Both the position numbers and the translations under genes were made by a program. The notes beneath the pieces were generated by a model. It was not told where the DNA came from, did no database searches, and saw only the letters and a list, made by a program, of their open reading frames with translations. Shown piece by piece: positions 40,052-49,119 of a stretch of 64,000 bases of DNA; the stretch's first letter is position 1, and the number at the start of each line of letters is the position of its first letter. This DNA comes from Bacteroides reticulotermitis JCM 10512 (GTDB taxonomy: Bacteria; Bacteroidota; Bacteroidia; Bacteroidales; Bacteroidaceae), in assembly GCF_000517545.1 (NCBI RefSeq), contig NZ_BAIV01000021.1:42319-106318 (forward strand), written 5' to 3'.

Positions 40052-40919
40052 ATGAGTGAAATTTTGATTACAGGACCCACCGCGCATTTAGGTTCGATCG
40101 TGATAAACCATTTACTGCAACATAGTAAAAGCCGAGCAGATCGTTGCCTTGGCCAGAGACATCAACAAAGCTTGCGCATTGCAGGAAAAAGGAATTGAGG
40201 TAAGAATCGGTAGTTTCGACGACATCCCTTCTCTCGGTAAAGCAGTCGCAGGCATCGATAAGGTATTACTCATTTCAGGACTTGACCAGAACAGGTTGCA
40301 GCAACACAAAAATGTAGTAGATGCCGCCAAGGTTGCCGGAGTGAAACACATCGCATATACAGGCGTGGCTCTAAAGGATGCATCAGAATCTGCCATAAAA
40401 TCTTTTATAGCAGACCAGTTCTCGACAGAAGAATATATCAGGCAGAATGGATTGACATATCCTTTCTTACGCAATACATTATATGCTGATACTTTGCCGT
40501 TCTTTACCGGTGACAAAATTTTCAAATCGGGCATACACCTTCCGGCGAGTAGTGGCAAAGCTCCTTTTGCGCTTCGCAAAGAGCTGGGAGAGGCTACAGC
40601 AAATGTGCTTTTGCAAAATGGGCATGAAAATAAGACCTATCATCTGACAGGAAGTGGGTTGTTTTCTTTTGGAAATATTGCAAATATTCTGTCGAAACTG
40701 TCCGGAAAAACGATTGGCTATAAGGACATTAATACCGAACGTTTTATCGATACGTTGAAACAACTCGGTGTCCCCGAAACAGGAGCCACCGTAACCGCAG
40801 GATTTATTGCCAACATAAAAAACAGACAATACGAAATTGCAACAAATGATCTGGAGAATTTATTAGGTAGAAAGTCTACTGCCTTAAGGAGTGTTTTAAA
40901 GAGCATATATAAAATATAA
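40052..40919 (+). CDS. NmrA/QorB-like NAD(P)-dependent quinone reductase (one frameshift)
   Basis: The start is MSEILITGPTAHLGSIVINH, a Rossmann motif, and the frame breaks near 40127. It resumes as KAEQIVALARDINKACALQE, GIDKVLLISGLDQNRLQQHK, VAGVKHIAYTGVALKDASES and NGLTYPFLRNTLYADTLPFF. A two-base loss or one-base gain fits. The restored length is about 288 aa, usual for QorB/NmrA-like reductases. The likely function is two-electron reduction of quinones with NADPH. It follows the azoreductase relic in the same direction, and the pair probably formed one HxlR-controlled operon. Confidence 0.82.
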
Positions 40920-41263
40920 CCACTATAACTTAATCTTATATTCAGCTATAAGAATTGAAGTATTGCGATTTTTATATATACCTTTTTATTGTGTTTTTTC
41001 ACATAAAAAGGCAGAAGTTTCATCTCTTTCTGTTCTGCAAAGTTCAGTTTCTTTGTTTTATCTCCCTCCTGATATATTCTGTTACTTACATTTTTGCTTC
41101 TACCTATTTTGCCCATTTCTGCTCTTGCTTTCCTTTCGTATGGACATCTGATGACATCTAACGACACGTGACGTCAGCTTTTTGATAATCAGCACCTTAT
41201 TCATCACAAGCTTCTACATTTGTAGGGTTAAAGGATCCATTAACCTCAAAAAAGTGATGAATT
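40920..41263. other. Intergenic boundary between redox genes and the conjugative block
   Basis: No gene is supported in this gap. Base composition changes from AT-rich to distinctly higher GC at about 41.2 kb, which makes the gap a plausible element boundary. GACACGTGACGTCAG near 41162 is a small palindromic patch. No attachment site could be proven. Confidence 0.4.
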
Positions 41264-43027
41264 ATGGCACAGGAACAACGCATTAATGAAAAAACCAAGC
41301 GGAAAAGGATACCGCAGAAAAAGCTGCAAAATCCTCCCGTGGAACAAATCAGTGAACTGCTTTTCATTCATAACAAGGAAGACCCGAAAGCCGGCGTACA
41401 AGCCATCAGCGGGATTGACGAAAAGGGAAAAGCAAAGACGGTTCCGGCAGATGAAAAGAATGAGAATTCCTTCCTGAAGTTCGACAAGAACTCCAGCATC
41501 CTCGAAAACTTCATCAAAAATTTCTGGAGCCAGTTCAAGGAGCCGACACATATCCGGCTGCTCCGCCTGACGATCCATGACTATAAGCGTAACAAGCAGG
41601 CGATCAAGGATCTGTCGGCAGGAAAAAAAACGGACGTAGTGAAAGAATTCCTCAAGCACTACGAAATCCGACCGAGGGAAAACAAGGAACAAAGCAAAAA
41701 CGAAAAAGAAACGGAAACAATGGCAAAAAAACAAGAACAAGCGCAACCGCAAGAACAGCAGGCTCCGCGCTACCGCTACAATGAAAACATGGTGAACTGG
41801 GACGCTCTGGAAAAGATGGGAGTGTCAAAATCATCGCTCGAGCAGCAGGGATTATTGGATTCCATGCTAAAAGGGTACAAGACAAATAAACTGGTACCAC
41901 TGCATCTCTCGCTGGGATGCGCCACCGTCAGGCTGGACGCAAGGCTGTCCTTCATCAACCAACCTGACGGGCAGATCGGTCTGGGCATACACGGCATACG
42001 CAAAGAACCGGAGCTGGAAAGGCCTTACTTCGGACATATCTTTACGGAAGAAGACAAGAAGAACCTGCGTGAAACAGGAAATATGGGACGCACGGCGGAA
42101 CTGAACCTGGGTGGAGGGACCTACGTCCCCTGCCTGGTCTCCATTGACAAAAACACCAATGAACTGGTTGCCGTACGGCAGGAGAACGTATACATTCCCA
42201 ATGAAGTGAAAGGCATCACGCTGACGCAGGACGAAATAAATGCACTTAAACAAGGACAATCCGTGTTCGTGGACGGCATGACCTCTGCCAAAGGAAAGGA
42301 ATTCAATGCCACCCTGCAATACAGCGCGGAACGCCGCGGAGTGGAGTTTATTTTCCCAAAAGACCAGACTTTCAACCAGCAGACACTGGGAGGCGTGCCA
42401 CTGTCACCCAACCAGATCAAAATGCTAAGCGAAGGGAAAACCATTCTTGTGGAGGACATGAAGCGCAATAACGGAGAACTATTCTCGGCTTTCGTCACAT
42501 TGGACAGTGTGACCGGACGTCCGCAATATACGCGCCACAATCCGGAGAATGGCGAAATCTACATTCCTAAAGAAATCTGCAACGTGCAACTCACTCCCGA
42601 AGACAAGGAAGCCCTGCGCAAAGGGCAACCCGTATTCCTTGAAAATATGATCAGCCGTAAGGGGGAAGAGTTCTCCGCCTTTGTCAAGCTCGATATGGAT
42701 ACTGGCCGGCCGCAATACTCCCGTACACCGGACGGCTTCAACGAACGTCAGGCTCCGGTGGTTCCAGCAGAAGTGTACGGACACGTATTCTCGGCACAGG
42801 AACGTGCAAACCTGCAGGATGGAAAAACAATCCTCGTTTCAGATCTGAAAGGCGCGAACAACAAGGCATTCGGTTCCTATCTGAAAGTCAATGCCAATTC
42901 GGGACAATTGCAGTATTTCCAGGATAACCCGGACATACGCCGAGACACATCCCGGCGTGCGGCACAGGCGGACAACAACCAGACCTCGCAGCAAGAACAG
43001 AAGAGAAGCAGCAAGCAGGCTGTGTGA
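41264..43027 (+). CDS. DUF4099/DUF3945-type mobile-element protein with internal repeats
   Basis: This 587-aa cytosolic protein is typical of Bacteroides conjugative transposons. The lysine-rich N-terminus of about 165 residues ends in a polar KKQEQAQPQEQQAPRYRY linker. A DUF4099-type domain follows (MVNWDALEKMGVSKSSLEQQ). The C-terminal half has five repeats of roughly 60-70 residues with the pattern LTxxxxxALxxGxxxxxxxM followed by F.A.v.lD. Examples are LTQDEINALKQGQSVFVDGM, LSPNQIKMLSEGKTILVEDM, LTPEDKEALRKGQPVFLENM and FSAQERANLQDGKTILVSDL (DUF3945). Its biochemical role is unknown. It leads a GC-richer operon-like array with a small DUF4099 paralogue, topoisomerase and PRTRC genes. Confidence 0.85.
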   Translation: MAQEQRINEKTKRKRIPQKKLQNPPVEQISELLFIHNKEDPKAGVQAISGIDEKGKAKTVPADEKNENSFLKFDKNSSILENFIKNFWSQFKEPTHIRLLRLTIHDYKRNKQAIKDLSAGKKTDVVKEFLKHYEIRPRENKEQSKNEKETETMAKKQEQAQPQEQQAPRYRYNENMVNWDALEKMGVSKSSLEQQGLLDSMLKGYKTNKLVPLHLSLGCATVRLDARLSFINQPDGQIGLGIHGIRKEPELERPYFGHIFTEEDKKNLRETGNMGRTAELNLGGGTYVPCLVSIDKNTNELVAVRQENVYIPNEVKGITLTQDEINALKQGQSVFVDGMTSAKGKEFNATLQYSAERRGVEFIFPKDQTFNQQTLGGVPLSPNQIKMLSEGKTILVEDMKRNNGELFSAFVTLDSVTGRPQYTRHNPENGEIYIPKEICNVQLTPEDKEALRKGQPVFLENMISRKGEEFSAFVKLDMDTGRPQYSRTPDGFNERQAPVVPAEVYGHVFSAQERANLQDGKTILVSDLKGANNKAFGSYLKVNANSGQLQYFQDNPDIRRDTSRRAAQADNNQTSQQEQKRSSKQAV

Positions 43028-43062
43028 GAATAGAATCATTAACCATTCATTTGAAAGAAAAG

Positions 43063-43338
43063 ATGAATCAGAAAACGAATCATGTATTCAGGGTGGGAGA
43101 CCTTGACTGGAAAGGACTGGAAGCAACCGGTATCAGCAGGCAGATGCTGGAAGAAAGCGGAAACATGGAACTGCTCCTGCAAGGGGAAGAATCGGAAGCA
43201 CTCCCTCTGAAGCTCCGTACTCCCCTGCTTTACATTACGATGGATGCCACGCTCAGAATAGTGGAAGGACCGGAGGGGAAACCTGTAATGGAAATCGACG
43301 GTATCGGTCACGAATTGGAAAATAAGGAAGATGAATGA
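43063..43338 (+). CDS. Small DUF4099-domain protein
   Basis: This 91-aa protein starts at MNQKTNHVFRVGDLDWKGLE, preceded by an AAAGAAAAG stretch. It is a stand-alone copy of the DUF4099 domain of the preceding gene: LEATGISRQMLEESGNMELL aligns with LEKMGVSKSSLEQQGLLDSM, and the basic turn before PLKLRTPL matches. It starts 35 bases after the larger gene. No function is known. A duplicated regulatory or scaffolding domain is possible. Confidence 0.7.
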   Translation: MNQKTNHVFRVGDLDWKGLEATGISRQMLEESGNMELLLQGEESEALPLKLRTPLLYITMDATLRIVEGPEGKPVMEIDGIGHELENKEDE

Positions 43339-43432
43339 CTCTCCGGTTGAACGGTAGAAGAAAAGATGTATAACAGCGTTTCCCGCATCTTACTATGACA
43401 TGGTATGGATGCGGGAAACACAAAAAGAAGAA

Positions 43433-45202
43433 ATGATTATGATCGCAATAGTGACAGATAAACCGGACACGGGAAAAGAGATAGCAAGAATCCTGGGTGC
43501 ACACAGAAGGGAGAACGGATACATGAGTGGAAACGGCTATATGGTAACATGGACTTTCGGCAACATGATTTCATTGGCCATGCCGAAGGATTACGGAGTC
43601 GGGCAGTTGAAACGGGAAGACTTCCCGCTGGCTCCCACTCCCTTCCGGCTGATGGTGAGGCACATAAAGACCGATACGGGATGGGTGCCGGACATCAACG
43701 CCGTACTCCAGCTAAAAGTCATAGAGAAGGTATTCGCCGCATGCGACCGCATCGTTTCGGCCACCGATGCCAATCGCGAAGGCGAAATGCTGTTCCGCTA
43801 CCTGTACCAATATCTGGAATGCAAGCAGCCGTATTACCGTTTATGGATTTCATCGCTTACAGACAAAACCGTATTGAACGGTATGGACAATCTAAGGTCG
43901 GGCAGCCTTTTCGACCACCTCTACCTTGCCGGCGACAGCCTGGGAAAAGCCGATTGGCTCTTGGGACAGAATGCGAGCTACGCCCTCTGCCGGGCCACCG
44001 GCATGGGGAACAATTCCCTCGGACGGGTACAGACACCCGTGCTGGCAGCCATCAGCAGCCGCTATCGCGAGCGGGAGAACCACATCGCCACGGACACATG
44101 GCCTGTCTTTATCAGTTTGTACAAAGACAACATCCTGTTCAGGATGCGCTGCACAGAAGAGTTCACCGACCGCCGAAGAGCCGTACAACTCTATGAGGAC
44201 TGCAAACTCACTGGACATGCACGCATCACCGCCACCGACAGGCAACCGCGTGAGATACAGCCCCCCGAACTTTACAACCTGACTGAACTTCAGAAAGACG
44301 CCAACACGTATCACGGTATGACTGCTGGACAGTCGTTCGACATCGCCCAACGACTCTATGAAAAGAAGCTGATTTCCTATCCGCGTACCTCCAGCCGTTT
44401 CCTGTCCAAAGACGTCTACCGCACCCTGCCCTCCATCATGGAAAAGCTACTGAACCGAAAAGAGTTCCACCCGTATGCAAAGGCAATGGGAATCAATGCA
44501 GCTAACCTTTCAAAGAGAGTAATCGACCCGGACCAGGCAGCGGAACATCACGCCATTATCGTGACCGATACTCAGCCTCAAGGACTCAGTCCCGATGAAA
44601 TGATGCTTTACCTACTGATTGCCGGGCGGATGCTGGAGGCCCTCATGCCTGCCTGTAAAGTGGAATACACCACGGTGGATGCCATCTGCGCCGCCCGCAG
44701 GTTTCAATGCCGGGCTTACCGTATCATTGAAAAAGGATGGTTCAGCCTGTTCGGGCGAGAAAGCGTCATTGCCGGAAGCGAATACCAGTCCGCCCCGTTA
44801 CCGGAACTCCCGGACGGAGAAACGGTAACGATGGCCGGATGCAACCTTGTCCACAAAAGAGACCTGCCCGTTTCGGCCTATACCGACGCGGAACTGATGG
44901 CGTACATGGACACCGCCGGACTGGGAACCGCAGCTACCCGCACGAACATCCTGCAAACCCTGATAAACCGCAAATACATCCGCTATTCAGGCAGGTACAT
45001 CATCCCCACACGCAAGGGGCTTTTTGTATATGAGACGACACGCGGCATGAAAATAACCGATGCCACACTGACATCCGGTTGGGAAGCGCAGTTGGCTTTG
45101 ATAGAGCAGGGAAAACTTTCGCAGGAAGTGTTCCTGGGTGGAGTACGGGAGCTTACCGGTGAAATAACGGATGAGATCTTTCAGAGATATGCAAAAGAAT
45201 AG
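43433..45202 (+). CDS. topB: DNA topoisomerase III (type IA, mobile-element type)
   Basis: This is a 589-aa type IA topoisomerase; the start is placed at MIMIAIVTDKPDTGKEIARI. The Toprim domain shows VTDKPDTGKEIARILG and later IVSATDANREGEMLFRYLYQ. LGRVQTPVLAAISSRYRE leads into the gate domains, and the catalytic tyrosine lies in LISYPRTSSRFLSKDV. The Toprim DxD site reads DAN, a substitution also tolerated in element-borne TopB proteins. It relaxes or decatenates DNA during transfer or replication of the element. At under 600 aa it lacks the zinc-ribbon tail of chromosomal TopA. A hairpin terminator follows after about 30 bases. Confidence 0.93.
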   Translation: MIMIAIVTDKPDTGKEIARILGAHRRENGYMSGNGYMVTWTFGNMISLAMPKDYGVGQLKREDFPLAPTPFRLMVRHIKTDTGWVPDINAVLQLKVIEKVFAACDRIVSATDANREGEMLFRYLYQYLECKQPYYRLWISSLTDKTVLNGMDNLRSGSLFDHLYLAGDSLGKADWLLGQNASYALCRATGMGNNSLGRVQTPVLAAISSRYRERENHIATDTWPVFISLYKDNILFRMRCTEEFTDRRRAVQLYEDCKLTGHARITATDRQPREIQPPELYNLTELQKDANTYHGMTAGQSFDIAQRLYEKKLISYPRTSSRFLSKDVYRTLPSIMEKLLNRKEFHPYAKAMGINAANLSKRVIDPDQAAEHHAIIVTDTQPQGLSPDEMMLYLLIAGRMLEALMPACKVEYTTVDAICAARRFQCRAYRIIEKGWFSLFGRESVIAGSEYQSAPLPELPDGETVTMAGCNLVHKRDLPVSAYTDAELMAYMDTAGLGTAATRTNILQTLINRKYIRYSGRYIIPTRKGLFVYETTRGMKITDATLTSGWEAQLALIEQGKLSQEVFLGGVRELTGEITDEIFQRYAKE

Positions 45203-45230
45203 ATGCCTCTATATTTACACCAATATGAGA

Positions 45231-45257
45231 AATGCAGGTCGGAAGGTCTGCATTTTT
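45231..45257 (+). terminator. Rho-independent terminator after topB
   Basis: AATGCAG (45231-45237) pairs with CTGCATT around a ten-base loop and is followed by a short T run. It begins 28 bases after the topB stop. Confidence 0.65.
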
Positions 45258-45302
45258 ATTCCCCTAGAATCTGTTTTTCCACTTTTAAACGGCAAAGATA
45301 TC

Positions 45303-45415
45303 GGATTGCCCCTTATTTGTGTCAAGGCGGCCCTACGGCTGGTTGGTTAAAAGAAAATCATCCTCGCTACGCTGCGGTATTTTCTTTTCCAAGCCTTGAC
45401 ACAAAAGGGCAATCC
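45303..45415. repeat. Long imperfect palindrome, about 113 bp
   Basis: The outer arms GGATTGCCCCTTATTTGTGT (continuing CAAGGC) and GCCTTGACACAAAAGGGCAA (continuing TCC) pair over about 23 positions with a small bulge. An inner stem AAAAGAAAAT (45349-45358) with ATTTTCTTTT (45379-45388) closes a 20-base loop. It lies in the gap between topB and the PRTRC genes, where no gene is present. A structured RNA leader, replication origin or transposable remnant are all possible. Confidence 0.7.
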
Positions 45416-45490
45416 AAAAACCGGAGGCCTATAAAATCGGGAAAACAGATCCCGACGGGATAGTTATCCACCTATAAAAACAATAAGAAT

Positions 45491-45703
45491 ATGAAACTGC
45501 AATTCATCGCAAACATCTGCAAGTCAGCAGTCACACTGTTGATAACCACAGGAATATTCCTGCTATGCCTCAAGGGTATCGTTCCGGTCCATACCATCTT
45601 CCTCCTGTTTGTTGCAGGAGGTATCATCCGTTTCCTTATACAGATAATATCAACCTTCATGACAATTCTCTTCATTCTGATTGTCATCGGAATGTTAGTA
45701 TAA
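45491..45703 (+). CDS. Small two-helix membrane protein
   Basis: This 70-aa hydrophobic protein has two predicted membrane helices (SAVTLLITTGIFLLCLKGIV and IISTFMTILFILIVIGMLV). It has no family I recognise. Its position at the head of the PRTRC gene row, and a start preceded by an A-rich stretch, support that it is real. It may help anchor element-encoded proteins, but this is speculation. Confidence 0.6.
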   Translation: MKLQFIANICKSAVTLLITTGIFLLCLKGIVPVHTIFLLFVAGGIIRFLIQIISTFMTILFILIVIGMLV

Positions 45704-45720
45704 ACCTTCAAACAAAAAAC

Positions 45721-45930
45721 ATGAGAACAAGTACATTCACTCCATCGGCTCCGGCCATGCCAGCCGTATGGCCGCGAAAACACACCATCAAACCCGTCAG
45801 AAGACGGTTCCCCAATACGGTGGACGAGCCCAGAAACATCGGATACTATCTCGCACCGCTTCGTTATATCTCCCAACAACCGGACAGAAGCGAAATCATG
45901 AAAGCCTATCTCATGGAAACTTATGTATAA
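45721..45930 (+). CDS. Hypothetical protein of the PRTRC region
   Basis: This 69-aa basic, proline-rich protein starts MRTSTFTPSAPAMPAVWPRK and ends EIMKAYLMETYV. It begins 17 bases after the small membrane protein and ends 19 bases before PRTRC E. That compact spacing supports expression. No domain was recognised. Confidence 0.6.
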   Translation: MRTSTFTPSAPAMPAVWPRKHTIKPVRRRFPNTVDEPRNIGYYLAPLRYISQQPDRSEIMKAYLMETYV

Positions 45931-45949
45931 CATTTAAAACTTAACCAGT

Positions 45950-47011
45950 ATGTTTTTTCAATCAATTTATCAAATGTTGGCGACAGGCACAGACCTGAGC
46001 ATCAATATCAGAAGAACGGACACCAAGCTGTCCGTAGTAGTCATGCCAAGACGTACCGGCGTGAAAGATGAAGCCGGACAGTTTATCGTGCCGCTGGTAC
46101 TGAATGGTACCGCCGTGGAAATGGACGACCAATTCCTGCAGGCTATCACCACTCCGTTGCAGAAGGCACAGGGGATACTCATTAACCTTGAAACCTTTGA
46201 GAAGCAGGTGCAGCAAGCCACTGCACAGAGCAAGGCGGCCAAATCCGTAGAAGACAAGGAAGGAAAAGAAGCCCGTGAGAAACAGAAAAAGATGGAGAAA
46301 CTGATTAAAAAATCGAATGAAACCGCTGCAGCGGGCCGATATCAGGAAGCGACCATGTGGCTGAAGCAGGCAAGGGCACTGGTAACACCGGACAAGCAGA
46401 AGGAAATAGACATCCTGATGCAGGAAGTTCAAAAGAAAGCAACGGAAGGCAGCCTATTTGCAGAAACAGTTCCACAAGCACGGCACACGCAACAACAGCC
46501 TCCCGTAAGCAATACTCCAAACGGACAACAGGCCGGAAGGCAAATGCAGATGTTCACCCCACAACCGGAACAACAGACGGCACTGCAACCGATGTATCAA
46601 TCTACATCCCAACCGCTACCTCAACCGCAAATGGTACGAACCCAACCGGCTCCACAAATATATCAATCCGGTGCAGTACAACCGCAACCAACATATGGAG
46701 GGTATTATCAGCAACCGGCAGGGCAGCAAGTGTATATCACTCAACCCGGAGGACAGCCCCAACCAATGCAGCAATGGCAGCACCCCCAACCTATACCGCA
46801 ACAACCGCATACGCCTGCCATGCCAGCTGCACCCGGAAGTACAGCAAGAGAATATCATTCCCAACCGCAATCCCCCGATCCGCTCTGTTTTGACAAAGAC
46901 GATGAAAGCGACAGGGAACGCCTCCGTGAAGACCCGTATTCAGAATACATCGACTTCCCCGAAGAATACCGAAGGAAAGATGAAGCGCAAACGAAACCCG
47001 CATATTGCTAA
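45950..47011 (+). CDS. PRTRC system protein E
   Basis: This 353-aa protein starts MFFQSIYQMLATGTDLSINI, the signature start of PRTRC protein E. The conserved N-terminal domain includes LSVVVMPRRTGVKDEAGQFI and LNGTAVEMDDQFLQAITTPL. It is followed by a charged coiled-coil segment (about residues 95-150) and a long glutamine/proline-rich low-complexity tail (about 170-310). PRTRC cassettes (ParB-related, ThiF-related) occur on plasmids and integrative elements; their function is unknown. The low-complexity tail is longer than in compact homologues and is likely unstructured. Confidence 0.85.
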   Translation: MFFQSIYQMLATGTDLSINIRRTDTKLSVVVMPRRTGVKDEAGQFIVPLVLNGTAVEMDDQFLQAITTPLQKAQGILINLETFEKQVQQATAQSKAAKSVEDKEGKEAREKQKKMEKLIKKSNETAAAGRYQEATMWLKQARALVTPDKQKEIDILMQEVQKKATEGSLFAETVPQARHTQQQPPVSNTPNGQQAGRQMQMFTPQPEQQTALQPMYQSTSQPLPQPQMVRTQPAPQIYQSGAVQPQPTYGGYYQQPAGQQVYITQPGGQPQPMQQWQHPQPIPQQPHTPAMPAAPGSTAREYHSQPQSPDPLCFDKDDESDRERLREDPYSEYIDFPEEYRRKDEAQTKPAYC

Positions 47012-47032
47012 ACCTCAAAAACAAGAAATAAT

Positions 47033-47254
47033 ATGGCACTCGAAATCAAAGGACTCAAAAGAGTCTTCAAAATGAAGAAAGGCAACGCCACCCTGACATT
47101 GGACGACCCGGACAGCAACCTGTCGCTGACGGAAGTGATGGACCTCTATTCCATAACCTACCCGGAGCTGACCACAGCCACCCTGCAAGGACCGGAATGT
47201 GAAGAAGACCGGGTGGTATACTGGTTCAAGACCACCATCGGAACGAAAGGATAG
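47033..47254 (+). CDS. PRTRC system protein C
   Basis: This 73-aa protein matches PRTRC protein C: a short beta-rich fold with LSLTEVMDLYSITYPELTTA and VVYWFKTTIGTKG at the end. It lies 21 bases after protein E and 6 bases before the next small gene, so it is co-transcribed. It resembles PilT-independent small ubiquitin-like folds proposed as partners of the ThiF protein in this cassette, but that role is inference. Confidence 0.88.
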   Translation: MALEIKGLKRVFKMKKGNATLTLDDPDSNLSLTEVMDLYSITYPELTTATLQGPECEEDRVVYWFKTTIGTKG

Positions 47255-47260
47255 ACACGT

Positions 47261-47443
47261 ATGGCAAAGCATATTAATCGTAAAAAGAAGGAAAAAGAAA
47301 CATGCAGACAGCTCTCAGAATCACAAATGGAGAATCTGGCACGTCTTATTATCGGCGAAGCCGAATGTACGGATGTCAGCCGGGGGATCAGCCGCAGAAG
47401 AAAAAGAAGACTGACGCCCGCAGGAGTAACAATGATTTTCTGA
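47261..47443 (+). CDS. Small basic protein in the PRTRC operon
   Basis: This 60-aa basic protein reads MAKHINRKKKEKETCRQLSE onwards and ends RRKRRLTPAGVTMIF. It starts 6 bases after PRTRC C. Its stop overlaps the start of PRTRC F as TGATG, which indicates translational coupling. No family is recognised. Confidence 0.55.
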   Translation: MAKHINRKKKEKETCRQLSESQMENLARLIIGEAECTDVSRGISRRRKRRLTPAGVTMIF

Positions 47444-48405
47444 TGAGGAGGATTCTCCCCGTCGCTCCCGACTATTATACGGAAAATGACCAGGACGGAA
47501 AAATCAACCTCACCACGAAAGAGAACTTTGAATACCTGTACCGCTCAGCCCGGAAATATGCCGGGCTGGCAGGTGTTGAACTGCCTTTCCATAAAACAAA
47601 AGAGAATCCGCGGATAAACATCATCAATCTGTACAAGGCAGTGGATGCCATTTTTCCGGAACATGTCAACATGGAAACAAGGGGAGGAAGACTTTATTTC
47701 TGCATATACCGCTTCCACGACTGGCCGGACTATAAGTTATTCTGGATACCGCTGGATTTCACGGAGAAACTTCCGGAAAAGCTCAAACGAATTGCACTGG
47801 AATTTGTCCGCCGTTTCGCCCTCCATCATGGCATACAGGATGTCACTGAAACGGCTTATTATGAAATGGCCGTCGATTATATGGAGGGTTATGGAAGCTA
47901 TAATGAAGAAGCCACCGCCGGAGAAATAAGGCGGAATGCAAATCTTGCCAAAACGTATGAGAAGGGCCGGGTATATCATATACTGAAGAGGATGGGCAAA
48001 AGGAAATTCTGTATTGACCTAGAAGGGGAAATACAAAAGTACCATACCAAGAAGAACAGGGAGCTGGAATTGTTGAAACTGATTGCGGAAGGCATGGAGT
48101 TCATCTCTTCCGACAGTCCGGGCATCATGCAGTATTATTACGACTGGGCGTACGAGGAATCACCGGACTACAATCCGTTAGGACTGGACGTGCAAATCAT
48201 GCTGACCTATTCCATCAACGATGAAATGACAAGTGAAATGGAAAGTTACTTCAATTCGGATTGCCAGGAATCATATGCCATCACACCCGTCACGGCTCTC
48301 TATCTGACACCGGAGACAGACCGGCTTTTCACGATGGATGATTTTCCGGAACGCTTATGCAAATGGCTCGACCGTTTTATCCGGCTTGTTTCCAACAACC
48401 TTTAA
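47443..48405 (+). CDS. PRTRC system protein F
   Basis: This is a 320-aa protein. The start MRRILPVAPDYYTEND at 47443 is chosen over an upstream in-frame Met because it overlaps the preceding stop and fits the family. Family-like segments include EDINLYKAVDA-type helices (INIINLYKAVDAIFPEHVNM), FIYRFHDWPDY-type strands and LFTMDDFPERLCKWLDRFIR at the end. It is cytosolic and lacks motifs of known enzymes. PRTRC F co-occurs with proteins B, C, E and ThiF in plasmids and conjugative elements. Confidence 0.82.
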   Translation: MRRILPVAPDYYTENDQDGKINLTTKENFEYLYRSARKYAGLAGVELPFHKTKENPRINIINLYKAVDAIFPEHVNMETRGGRLYFCIYRFHDWPDYKLFWIPLDFTEKLPEKLKRIALEFVRRFALHHGIQDVTETAYYEMAVDYMEGYGSYNEEATAGEIRRNANLAKTYEKGRVYHILKRMGKRKFCIDLEGEIQKYHTKKNRELELLKLIAEGMEFISSDSPGIMQYYYDWAYEESPDYNPLGLDVQIMLTYSINDEMTSEMESYFNSDCQESYAITPVTALYLTPETDRLFTMDDFPERLCKWLDRFIRLVSNNL

Positions 48406-48417
48406 TACCACCAGGAA

Positions 48418-49119
48418 ATGAATGAACTGACCAATCATCTACAGCAGATTATGCTTCCCAAGGCGGCCCTTATTGCCTATGAATGCCAAAGTAACGATTA
48501 TTCACAGCCGCGGAACTATCTCGAACTCCGCCCGGTCAACGGGAAAGGACGGATGGGGGCAGGGATACCCGTAACTTATGAGTTCATGAATTCCCTTGTG
48601 GAATCCTATACGGAAAGCATGAACGGCATACCGCACGGCCGTATCCCTTCCGGCATGCTCTGGTGTGATACCAGAAAAGGGCATGAAAGATATATCTGGT
48701 ACAATCCGCCGCAGGCAAGAAAGATGTATTTCAGGGCGGATCTGAACATTCCCGACGGGACTTTCAACCTGCCGGGAATCATCTACGTGGCGACGCAGGA
48801 CAGCTTGGACGTCCACTCCTTCAAAGGGAAACGGCCCGAAGACAAGACGGAACTTTATCTTGCACCGTTCTTCAATGTAACGGGTGCCGGTGTCTGCCTG
48901 GGAAGCTCCTCTCTGGAAAAGCCGCAGGACATGGATTTTTCCGCACTTCAGGAATACTGGGAAAAGCGTTTCTGGCTCAGCGAATTCTCCCACCTGGGAG
49001 GCAGCAATAATCCTACCCGCAGCAATCTGGTATCCGTAACGGAACAAGCACGCAACTATCCGTTCGATTATTCCGAACTTCGGTCCTCAAACAAACAACT
49101 AAAAGACTTATTATCATGA
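48418..49119 (+). CDS. PRTRC system protein B
   Basis: This 233-aa protein is recognisable as PRTRC protein B by VTYEFMNSLVESYTES, GRIPSGMLWCDTRKGHERYI, WYNPPQARKMYF and LYLAPFFNVTGAGVCLGSSS. It begins 12 bases after protein F, and its TGA overlaps the ATG of the ThiF gene (ATGA), so translation is probably coupled. The function is unknown. Coupling to ThiF suggests they act on the same substrate. Confidence 0.88.
   Translation: MNELTNHLQQIMLPKAALIAYECQSNDYSQPRNYLELRPVNGKGRMGAGIPVTYEFMNSLVESYTESMNGIPHGRIPSGMLWCDTRKGHERYIWYNPPQARKMYFRADLNIPDGTFNLPGIIYVATQDSLDVHSFKGKRPEDKTELYLAPFFNVTGAGVCLGSSSLEKPQDMDFSALQEYWEKRFWLSEFSHLGGSNNPTRSNLVSVTEQARNYPFDYSELRSSNKQLKDLLS

Noticed and set aside
41652..43039. 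Several minus-strand frames of 60-150 codons
   Set aside because: They overlap the plus-strand DUF4099/DUF3945 genes antisense and reflect the higher GC content, with no motifs of their own.
45203..45463. 86-codon frame after topB
   Set aside because: It spans a terminator and a large palindrome and shows no protein-like composition.
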